6,337 nucleotides of DNA from Syntrophomonadaceae bacterium (lineage in GTDB: Bacteria; Bacillota; Syntrophomonadia; Syntrophomonadales; Syntrophomonadaceae): NCBI GenBank assembly GCA_031265005.1, contig JAISDD010000023.1, positions 1-6,337 on the forward strand, given 5' to 3'. Each line of letters opens with the position of its first letter. Position 1 is the stretch's first letter. Shown here one piece after another: positions 1-5,760 of this stretch. Made by a program: the position numbers and the translations under genes. The notes beneath the pieces are model-generated. The model was not told the DNA's origin. It made no database searches and was given only the letters and a program-made list of their open reading frames with translations.

Positions 1-63
1 CATGGAGCTGATATTGAAGCGGCTTGTGGGCAGTTGTCGGCGCAAAGCAACCCCAAATTTTAG
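1..63 (+). CDS. rlmN: RlmN C-terminus (partial, 5' end outside window)
   Basis: This is the 3' end of a gene that enters from the left. Frame 1 reads 20 residues, HGADIEAACGQLSAQSNPKF, and stops at TAG 61–63. The DI-x-AACGQL motif is the conserved C-terminus of RlmN, the radical-SAM enzyme that methylates C2 of A2503 in 23S rRNA and A37 in some tRNAs. The Cys in that motif (codon 25–27) is the one that carries the methyl group during catalysis in the family. The radical-SAM CxxxCxxC cluster lies upstream of the window and cannot be checked. The next gene, prpC, begins 49 nt downstream with no terminator between, and rlmN–prpC–prkC is the order seen in B. subtilis. Recognition rests on one short motif plus context. 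Confidence 0.88.
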   Translation, partial: HGADIEAACGQLSAQSNPKF

Positions 64-112
64 CGGACTTGGATTGGCCAGGTTTATTTGCAGATTTATA
101 GAGGTAATTAAA

Positions 113-820
113 ATGAAGTTTGCTGTTTTATCTGATCGGGGATTAGTACGAAGTAAAAATGAAGATAATTTTTTAGCCGATGAAATACGTGGATTGTTTA
201 TGGTCTGCGATGGGATGGGCGGACACAAAAGCGGAGAAATAGCTTCATCCATGGCAGTAGAGTGCATCAGCAAATTTTTACCTTCTGCTAATGGGGAGAT
301 AAATTTACATAAACTCAATGAAGCGGTATGCGAAGCTAATAAGAAAATTTTTGATAATTCCATGAAAAATTTAGAATTTCACGGCATGGGTACTACGGTT
401 ACGGCCGCAGTTATTAAAGGGTATGATCTTTTTATATCGCATGTGGGTGACAGCGGTCTGTTTATTATCAGCGGCGAGAGGATAAAAAAAGTCACTAACG
501 ACCATACTTTAGCTGAACAAATGGTGAGAGACAGTATATTGTCGCCTCACGATATAGAAAACAGTCCCTATAACCATGTTTTGACCAGAGCTTTAGGAGT
601 TGAAGAGCAGGTTAAGGTTGATAATTATGAGGAACACTTAGATGAAGGAGATATGATCCTTCTTTGCAGCGATGGGTTAACTGATTTGTTAAGCCAGCAA
701 GATATATTAGATTTAGTGAAAAAAGAGACATCTTTGCAAAAAGTAGTTCAGTCATTAGTATTTTTGGCTTTAGAAAGAGGCGGCAGTGATAATATTACTG
801 TAATATTGGTATCTATCTGA
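113..820 (+). CDS. prpC: PrpC/Stp-type PP2C protein serine/threonine phosphatase
   Basis: A 235-residue PPM/PP2C-family phosphatase that should remove phosphates from PrkC and its substrates in the cytoplasm. Visible motifs, from the ATG at 113: SDRGLVRSKNEDN (7–19), VCDGMGGH (31–38) with the metal-binding Asp33, GMGTT (91–95), HVGDS (110–114), DH (130–131), LTRALG (157–162), CSDGLTD (185–191) with metal-binding Asp187, and GGSDNIT (223–229) with the last metal Asp226. There is no signal peptide or membrane segment. Length is close to B. subtilis PrpC (about 254). The reading frame is open back to ATG 2, but that extension overlaps rlmN and matches nothing in the family. ATG 113 has GAGG at 101–104, 8 nt upstream, and places the conserved N-terminus correctly. 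One oddity is that the usual GDSR is GDSG (Gly115). The stop at 818–820 is followed 14 nt later by the preferred prkC start. Confidence 0.96.
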   Translation: MKFAVLSDRGLVRSKNEDNFLADEIRGLFMVCDGMGGHKSGEIASSMAVECISKFLPSANGEINLHKLNEAVCEANKKIFDNSMKNLEFHGMGTTVTAAVIKGYDLFISHVGDSGLFIISGERIKKVTNDHTLAEQMVRDSILSPHDIENSPYNHVLTRALGVEEQVKVDNYEEHLDEGDMILLCSDGLTDLLSQQDILDLVKKETSLQKVVQSLVFLALERGGSDNITVILVSI

Positions 821-821
821 T

Positions 822-827
822 GGAGGG
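822..827 (+). promoter_or_regulatory. Shine-Dalgarno GGAGGG that decides the prkC start
   Basis: GGAGGG sits 7 nt before TTG 835 and lies inside the reading frame that begins at ATG 820. ATG 820 itself has no purine-rich site upstream. This supports TTG 835 as the real start of prkC. Confidence 0.75.
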
Positions 828-834
828 AAAGACC

Positions 835-2805
835 TTGATCGGCACAAATCTTAGTGATCGTTATGAATTATTGGAATTAATCGGCGAAGGCGGTATGGCT
901 GTTGTCTATAAAGCTCACTGTAAAGTGCTGGACCGCATAGTAGCCCTAAAAATATTGAAAGATGAATTTTCAAAAGATGCTGGTTTTATAGAAAGATTCA
1001 GGACGGAAGCGTTAGCGGCGGCGCAGCTGTCTCACCCCAATATAGCAAATATTTATGATGTTGGCCATGATGAAGACGTTTATTATATTGTCATGGAATA
1101 CATTGAAGGAATGAATTTGAAAGAACTTATCCGCGCCGACGCTCCTTTTACCATTGTTCAAGCCATAAATGTCGCTTCTATGGTTTTGGACGGGTTACAC
1201 CAGGCACATGAACGAGGTATTATTCACAGAGATATAAAACCCCAGAACATTATCATAACCAATGACGGAGTTGCTAAGGTAGCGGATTTTGGCATTGCTA
1301 AAGCTACTACCAAGAAAACGATAACTTTTGACGGCAATATTATTGGTTCGGTTCATTATATAGCTCCGGAACAAGCTAAAGGCGAGCCCGTCAGCCGCGC
1401 TACCGATTTATATTCTACCGCTTGTATAATTTACGAAATGTTGACGGGACAAATGCCTTTTGACGCGGAAAGCACTATTACGGTGGCTTTGAAACATATC
1501 CACGAGATGCCGTTGCCGCCTCATGAAATAAATCCGGATATTCCAGAAGAATTAGAGGCCATTGTCATGAAAGCCATGGCTAAAGATCCTGCTTTGCGGT
1601 ATGGAACGGCTCAGGATATGCGTAACGCTTTAGTTGATTTTTACAGGCGTACCCATCCTGAAGAGGAGTATTTCCGGACTGACGGAGAGAAAATGGATAT
1701 GGTCTCCTTTAATAGCAATAAAAAAAGCAATAAAAAAGATAAAAATCTTGATAAAAAAAAGAAACACAGATTGCGTAAATCCAGCGTAATTATTGTTGTG
1801 TTAGCTGTTATAGGGGTTTTAAGCGGATATTTGTATTCTAATGGCGGTTTGTTTGGAGAAGAAATTGAAGTTCCGGATGTACAGGGACTTATTACTAAAG
1901 AAGCCGAAGAGAAATTAGTGGATTATAAATTGAAAATGGCCGTGATATCACAAGTAAATGACGATAACATTGAGGAAGATCATGTCATAAAACAGGACCC
2001 GGAACCTGAAACAAAGGTGAAAGCTGGGCGTACAATAGAAGTTATTATCAGCAAAGGAAAAGAAATGATAGCTATTCCTGGTGTGGTTGGATTGATGAGG
2101 GATGACGCCGAAAATCTTATAAAAAACGCCGGGTTTGATTTAGGCGTTATGTATCCGGCGTTCGATGATAAATACCCGGAGAATTCTGTGATTTCTCAGG
2201 AGCCGAACGCGAATACCCCGGCCGTCAGAGGAACGGAAGTTTCTTTAAGGATAAGCAGCGGCAAACCTCCCAGTAAAGTAAGAGTCCCTAACTTAATCAA
2301 CTATCCGCTGGAGACAGCTACAATGCTTTTGGAAAACAGTAAGTTAGCCGTGGGAGAAGTTGCAGAGGAAGAAAGCGCTGAATACGATGTGGGCAGGATT
2401 GTCAAACAAAGCATCGCGACGGACGTTATGGTGGATGAAGGCACTAAAATAGATATAACATTGAGTAACGGAACGCCCCCAAAACCGCCAGCTGTTAATC
2501 CGGATGCTTCAAATAACGCGCCTGAAAACAACTTAGGCAATACCGGCAATAACGATAACATAACCACAGGCGGTACTCAAAACTTAGGACCGTTACTTAC
2601 CCGAACTTTAGAATTTACATTGCCGGATAATGAGAGCAGCTATCAAGTACAAATCAAGGCGAAAGACGCCCAAGGAGAAAAGATAGTGTATAATCAGCTG
2701 CACAGAAGCGGAGATTTAGTGACGGTTGCTGTAAGTTTTTATAAATCATGCGATGCTGAAGTATCAATAGACGGGAAATTTTACAAAAGCTTCCAGCTTC
2801 AATAG
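835..2805 (+). CDS. prkC: PrkC-type membrane Ser/Thr protein kinase with three PASTA domains
   Basis: A 656-residue (from TTG 835) eukaryotic-like kinase. It senses peptidoglycan fragments outside the cell and phosphorylates cytoplasmic proteins. Kinase domain, about 9–270: Gly-loop GEGGMAVVY 17–25, ATP Lys39 in VALK, alpha-C Glu58, HRDIKPQN with catalytic Asp133, DFG 151–153, APE 177–179. Activation-loop Thr158, 159, 162 and 164 are possible autophosphorylation sites. Then follow a Lys-rich juxtamembrane stretch (296–315), one membrane segment (about 317–334), and PASTA repeats at about 342–409, 410–476 and 479–547. A Pro/Asn/Gly-rich linker (548–585) leads to a C-terminal beta-rich domain (586–656), as in B. 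subtilis PrkC (648 residues). An in-frame ATG at 820 would add five residues, but TTG 835 has the good ribosome site and matches the family N-terminus (MIGTNLSDRY against MLIGKRISGRY). All catalytic residues are intact. It is paired with prpC just upstream. Confidence 0.97.
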   Translation: MIGTNLSDRYELLELIGEGGMAVVYKAHCKVLDRIVALKILKDEFSKDAGFIERFRTEALAAAQLSHPNIANIYDVGHDEDVYYIVMEYIEGMNLKELIRADAPFTIVQAINVASMVLDGLHQAHERGIIHRDIKPQNIIITNDGVAKVADFGIAKATTKKTITFDGNIIGSVHYIAPEQAKGEPVSRATDLYSTACIIYEMLTGQMPFDAESTITVALKHIHEMPLPPHEINPDIPEELEAIVMKAMAKDPALRYGTAQDMRNALVDFYRRTHPEEEYFRTDGEKMDMVSFNSNKKSNKKDKNLDKKKKHRLRKSSVIIVVLAVIGVLSGYLYSNGGLFGEEIEVPDVQGLITKEAEEKLVDYKLKMAVISQVNDDNIEEDHVIKQDPEPETKVKAGRTIEVIISKGKEMIAIPGVVGLMRDDAENLIKNAGFDLGVMYPAFDDKYPENSVISQEPNANTPAVRGTEVSLRISSGKPPSKVRVPNLINYPLETATMLLENSKLAVGEVAEEESAEYDVGRIVKQSIATDVMVDEGTKIDITLSNGTPPKPPAVNPDASNNAPENNLGNTGNNDNITTGGTQNLGPLLTRTLEFTLPDNESSYQVQIKAKDAQGEKIVYNQLHRSGDLVTVAVSFYKSCDAEVSIDGKFYKSFQLQ

Positions 2806-2835
2806 GCTGATGTTTTATTATGTAATGGGGGCAAT

Positions 2836-3720
2836 ATGCAAAGTGAGAAAGTAGTTGGCACGATTTTAAAAAAATACAGCAGTTTCTATTATGTACAGGA
2901 TGAAAATAACCAGATATATGAATGTAAATTACGCGGTAAGATAAAAACGTTAGCGACAAGCGGGGACCGGGTGGAGATAACGCTAATAAGGCCTGGAGCA
3001 GGGGTGCTGGAACGAATTTTGCCGCGTAAAAATCAACTGTATAGACCTCGGATTGCCAACGTAGGCTTGATGATTATTGTCTTTGCTTGTGATAAGCCTT
3101 CTCCTAATATTTTGCTGCTGGACAGATTGTTATTGCTGACTTATTCAGTACCGTTACAATGCTGTATAGTATTGAATAAAGGCGATTTAGAACCAAGTAA
3201 ATCCGCTTTGCAAATTAAGGATTATTATGGAGCGAACGCTTTTAATTTGATAATAACCTCTGGGTTAACCGGCGCGGGTATCGAAGAATTATCACAGCTG
3301 ATGAAAGGGCAAATATCTGTTTTTACAGGGCCTTCCGGAGTTGGTAAGTCAACTTTAATCAATAACTTGATTCCAGACCGCAAAGAAAAACTGAAAACGC
3401 AAGCCATAAGCGAAAAGATAGGGAGAGGGCGCCATACTACCAGGCATGTGGAATTATTTTCCCTGCCAAATGGAGGCTGGGTGGCTGATACTCCGGGTTT
3501 CAGCAATCTGGATTTACCGAAAATGAAAAGTAAAGATTTATCAGGATTATACCAGGATTTTGAGCCTTATAGAAGAGAATGCCAATTTGCTAATTGTTGT
3601 CATGATAAAGAAAAAAACTGTAGTGTCAAAGAAGCGGTAATGGAAGGGAAAATAGCTTATTTTCGTTATGAAAATTATTTGAGTCTGCTGAACGAGTTGC
3701 GGGAAAGTGAGAAATATTGA
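2836..3720 (+). CDS. rsgA: RsgA, circularly permuted GTPase for 30S ribosome assembly
   Basis: A 294-residue cytoplasmic GTPase of the RsgA/YjeQ/CpgA family that checks late maturation of the 30S subunit. An N-terminal OB-fold (about 1–65) is followed by the G motifs in permuted order, which is diagnostic: G4 NKGD (114–117), G1/P-loop GPSGVGKST (165–173), the GRGRHTT segment (196–202) of switch I, and G3 DTPG (218–221). The C-terminal zinc motif is complete: Cys249, Cys254, His256, Cys262. Length is normal for the family. ATG 2836 follows a run of five G (2826–2830 region), 5 nt upstream, a weak ribosome site, and lies 30 nt after the prkC stop. In B. subtilis the orthologue CpgA is phosphorylated by PrkC, so co-transcription with the kinase and phosphatase makes sense. 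No defect is visible. Confidence 0.97.
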   Translation: MQSEKVVGTILKKYSSFYYVQDENNQIYECKLRGKIKTLATSGDRVEITLIRPGAGVLERILPRKNQLYRPRIANVGLMIIVFACDKPSPNILLLDRLLLLTYSVPLQCCIVLNKGDLEPSKSALQIKDYYGANAFNLIITSGLTGAGIEELSQLMKGQISVFTGPSGVGKSTLINNLIPDRKEKLKTQAISEKIGRGRHTTRHVELFSLPNGGWVADTPGFSNLDLPKMKSKDLSGLYQDFEPYRRECQFANCCHDKEKNCSVKEAVMEGKIAYFRYENYLSLLNELRESEKY

Positions 3721-3722
3721 AT

Positions 3723-4367
3723 ATGCTGATAATAGCGCCTTCTATATTAGCAGCCAGTTTTGATAATTTAAAAGAAGACTTGAAAAAAGCGGAAATGTCC
3801 GGAGCTGATTGGCTTCATGCCGATATTATGGATGGGCATTTTGTTCCGAATCTGACTTTTGGGCCGCAGATATTAGCCGATATTAGAAAAAATACTTCTT
3901 TGTTTTTGGACGTGCATTTAATGATAGAAAAACCGGAGTTTTTCATTGGGGAATTTGTGAAAGCCGGTGCGGATATGATAACGGTTCATGCAGAGGCTTG
4001 TCCTCACCTGCACCGAACTGTAAATATGATAAAAGAGCAGGGGGTTAAAGCGGGAGTAGCTTTGAATCCGGCGACTTCTTGGCATAATTTGCAATATGTA
4101 GTGCCTGATTTGGATCTAGTGCTTTTTATGACGGTTAATCCTGGATTTGGCGGCCAAAAATTTATTCCGGCGGTTTTAAATAAAATACGAGAGTTTAAAA
4201 AAGTGCTGGAACGGACCGAAAAAAAGCTTTTTTTACAGGCGGACGGCGGCATTAATGATAAAACCGGGCGCTTAGCCGCTGAAGCTGGCTGCGGTGTTTT
4301 GGTATCCGGGTCTTACTTATTTAACGCGGAGGATATGCCGGCGGCTATAAAAAAATTGCGCCAGTGA
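3723..4367 (+). CDS. rpe: Ribulose-phosphate 3-epimerase
   Basis: A 214-residue TIM-barrel enzyme that interconverts D-ribulose 5-phosphate and D-xylulose 5-phosphate in the pentose phosphate pathway. Motifs: APSILA (5–10), LHADIMDGHFVPN (31–43) with metal ligands His32 and Asp34, DVHLMI (63–68) with His65, MTVNPGFGGQ (136–145) for the phosphate loop, and ADGGI (173–177) with catalytic/metal Asp174. Length is standard. Two starts are possible: TTG 3717, which overlaps the rsgA stop as TTGA, and ATG 3723. I chose ATG because it gives MLIIAPSIL, the same N-terminal length as B. subtilis Rpe (MIKVAPSIL). The only ribosome-site-like sequence, GTGAG at 3707–3711, is weak for both, and translation may be coupled to rsgA. 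Its product is on the path to ribulose 5-phosphate, a riboflavin precursor, so its place next to rib genes is metabolically reasonable, though that link is inference. Confidence 0.96.
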   Translation: MLIIAPSILAASFDNLKEDLKKAEMSGADWLHADIMDGHFVPNLTFGPQILADIRKNTSLFLDVHLMIEKPEFFIGEFVKAGADMITVHAEACPHLHRTVNMIKEQGVKAGVALNPATSWHNLQYVVPDLDLVLFMTVNPGFGGQKFIPAVLNKIREFKKVLERTEKKLFLQADGGINDKTGRLAAEAGCGVLVSGSYLFNAEDMPAAIKKLRQ

Positions 4368-4375
4368 GATTGCTG

Positions 4376-4404
4376 TTGACAGGAAAAAAGGAAGGTGTTA
4401 CTAT
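4376..4404 (+). promoter_or_regulatory. Sigma-A-type promoter for the riboflavin operon
   Basis: A perfect −35 box TTGACA (4376–4381) is followed, after exactly 17 nt, by the −10 box TACTAT (4399–4404). A TG at 4396–4397 also gives an extended −10. Transcription should start near 4411, about 16 nt before the FMN aptamer. The −35 box begins 8 nt after the rpe stop. A short dyad TGTTA-CTA-TAACA (4396–4408) overlaps the −10 box. Confidence 0.85.
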
Positions 4405-4426
4405 AACATCAACTTAATAATCAAAA

Positions 4427-4537
4427 CTTTCTTCGGGGATGGGTGAAATTCCTTATCGGCGGTAAAGCCCGCGAGCCTTTGGCATGATTCGGTGAAATTC
4501 CGAGGCCGACAGTTATAGTCTGGATGAGAGAGGAAAG
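4427..4537 (+). ncRNA. FMN riboswitch aptamer (RFN element)
   Basis: The sequence matches the RFN consensus in order: CTTCGGGG, GGGTGAAATTCC (4441–4452), CGGCGGTAAAGCCCGCGAGCC (positions 4457–4477, split by conserved loops), GATTCGGTGAAATTCCGA (4486–4503), GGCCGACAGT (4504–4513) and AGTCTGGATGAGAG (4517–4530). The closing P1 helix can be drawn as eight pairs, 4427–4434 with 4530–4537, one of them G·U. It is cis-regulatory RNA. FMN binding stabilises P1 and represses the riboflavin genes downstream, here by premature termination, since a terminator follows 43 nt later. It lies between the promoter and ribD, the normal place for this element. Confidence 0.97.
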
Positions 4538-4580
4538 AGTGCTGTGGCATGTTTTGGCATGTCAAGTTTTGTTGACTCTT
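4535..4580 (+). promoter_or_regulatory. Candidate alternative fold of the riboswitch expression platform
   Basis: AAGAGT (4535–4540) is exactly complementary to ACTCTT (4575–4580). The first three bases belong to the 3' strand of P1, so this helix and P1 exclude each other. Inside it, TGGCATG (4545–4551) can pair with CATGTCA (4558–4564), including one G·U. This could be the ligand-free fold. However, the helix ends one base before the terminator stem and does not clearly occupy it, so its role is uncertain. The pairings were found by eye, not by an energy calculation. Confidence 0.35.
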
Positions 4581-4610
4581 AACCCGGCGGAAGCGGGTTT
4601 TTTGTTTTTT
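4581..4610 (+). terminator. Rho-independent terminator of the FMN riboswitch
   Basis: A six-pair stem AACCCG (4581–4586) / CGGGTT (4594–4599) with a 7-nt loop is followed by a T-rich tail, TTTTTT-G-TTTTTT (4598–4610 including the stem end). It sits between the aptamer and the ribD ribosome site, so it should be the OFF-state terminator. It is also the first intrinsic terminator seen after the rlmN–rpe operon. Confidence 0.88.
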
Positions 4611-4652
4611 AGAGGGGCGATTACCATATTCATATGATATGTAAGGTATTTT

Positions 4653-5759
4653 ATGCAAAATCATGAAGACAAATTATATATGTCGTGTGCCATGGAATTG
4701 GCTAAAAAAGCTTTGGGACGCACCAGTCCTAATCCAATAGTAGGTGCGGTGATAGTTAAGGACGGCCGGATAGTGGGACAGGGTTTTCATAAAAAAGCAG
4801 GGGCGGCTCATGCGGAAGTGAATGCTTTAAAAGAGGCGGGCGAGCAGGCAAGGGGAGCTCAGATATATGTTACGCTGGAGCCATGTTGTCATTACGGGCG
4901 TACTCCGCCGTGTACTGAGGCTTTAATAAAAGCGGGGATACAAAAAGCGGTCATAGCTATGCTGGACCCCAACCCTTTGGTAGCAGGAAAAGGAAAAGAA
5001 AAACTGGAAAATGCGGGAATGAGCGTTCAAGTCGGGGTACTGGAAAAAGAAGCTCGTTCTATGAATGAATTTTACATTAAATTTATAGAGCAGAAGAGGC
5101 CTTTTGTTGCTTTAAAAACCGCAATGACTTTAGATGGGAAAATAGCCTCTTATACAGGTGATTCGCGCTGGATCAGCGGAGAAAAATCCCGTCGGTATGT
5201 ACATCAGCTCAGAAACATATATGATGGAGTTATGGTAGGTATTGGAACAGTTCTGGCTGATGATCCTAGTCTGAATACGCGTTTAGGAAAACAGGGACAA
5301 AGAGACCCGGCTCGTATAATAGTAGATAGAGATTTGCGGTTACCTCTTGAATCTAAAATCGCCCTAAGCAGTAAGGGGCAAACCACTTATATAATTTGTG
5401 CCGAAGGACAAGACCAAAAACGTATACGCGATCTGGAGCAATTAGGGGTCAAAATAATTGAATGCCGCGATAGTGAAAGTGATTTATCCTTAACGACAGC
5501 GATGCGGGAGTTGGCTCAACGAGGAATCATCAGTATATTGCTGGAAGGAGGGGCGGCCTTAAATGCCAGTATGCTTGAACAAAAACTGGTCGATAAAGTG
5601 CATTGGTTCATAGCGCCTAAAATAATGGGAGGAAAGGATGCCTTTTCACCAGTTGCGGGGATTGGCGCCGCTAGCGTTCGTCAAGCTTTAAATATAAAAA
5701 ATATGGAAATACAGCAAATGGATGAAGATGTAATGATAACAGGTTATTTAAGGTGGTGA
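4653..5759 (+). CDS. ribD: RibD, bifunctional riboflavin deaminase/reductase
   Basis: A 368-residue cytoplasmic enzyme for two successive steps of riboflavin synthesis: deamination of 2,5-diamino-6-ribosylamino-4(3H)-pyrimidinone 5'-phosphate, then NADPH-dependent reduction of the ribosyl side chain. The N-terminal deaminase (about 1–145) shows SPNPIVGAV (25–33), HAEV (53–56) with zinc ligand His53 and catalytic Glu55, and PCCHYGRTPPC (77–87) with zinc ligands Cys78 and Cys87. The usual PCSH is PCCH here, with Cys79 in place of Ser. The C-terminal reductase (about 150–368) shows LKTAMTLDGKIA (154–165), SRWISGE (171–177), GVMVGIGTVLADDPSLNTR (192–210), DPARIIVD (218–225), LLEGG (296–300) and APKIMGG (321–327). 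ATG 4653 has AAGG at 4643–4646, 6 nt upstream, and fits the family N-terminus. Expression should be under FMN control through the preceding riboswitch. The stop overlaps the GTG start option of ribE by 4 nt. Confidence 0.97.
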   Translation: MQNHEDKLYMSCAMELAKKALGRTSPNPIVGAVIVKDGRIVGQGFHKKAGAAHAEVNALKEAGEQARGAQIYVTLEPCCHYGRTPPCTEALIKAGIQKAVIAMLDPNPLVAGKGKEKLENAGMSVQVGVLEKEARSMNEFYIKFIEQKRPFVALKTAMTLDGKIASYTGDSRWISGEKSRRYVHQLRNIYDGVMVGIGTVLADDPSLNTRLGKQGQRDPARIIVDRDLRLPLESKIALSSKGQTTYIICAEGQDQKRIRDLEQLGVKIIECRDSESDLSLTTAMRELAQRGIISILLEGGAALNASMLEQKLVDKVHWFIAPKIMGGKDAFSPVAGIGAASVRQALNIKNMEIQQMDEDVMITGYLRW

Positions 5760-5760
5760 T
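5750..5760 (+). promoter_or_regulatory. Near-perfect Shine-Dalgarno at the ribD/ribE junction
   Basis: AAGGTGGTGAT differs at one base from the full anti-16S complement AAGGAGGTGAT. It overlaps the ribD stop and the GTG at 5756. Its core ends 8 nt before ATA 5765, a normal spacing. For GTG 5756 the spacing from AAGG would be only 2 nt. It therefore bears on which codon starts ribE. Confidence 0.7.

Noticed and set aside
2..112. ATG at 2 as the start of prpC (37 extra residues)
   Set aside because: The extension overlaps the rlmN end, matches no PP2C sequence, and ATG 113 has its own ribosome site and the family N-terminus.
2301..2959. Minus-strand open frames over the prkC end and rsgA start
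   Set aside because: They lie opposite well-supported genes, have no ribosome sites or recognisable motifs, and look like chance frames.
3717..3722. TTG 3717 as the rpe start
   Set aside because: It is possible, with a TTGA overlap to the rsgA stop, but adds two residues not usual in the family; ATG 3723 gives the standard N-terminus.
4625..4641. Inverted repeat CATAT / ATATG just upstream of the ribD ribosome site
   Set aside because: Five A/T-rich pairs with a 7-nt loop are too weak and too likely by chance to call a structure.
4401..4664. Minus-strand open frame across the riboswitch region
   Set aside because: It is antisense to the highly conserved FMN aptamer and its terminator; the protein has no recognisable features.
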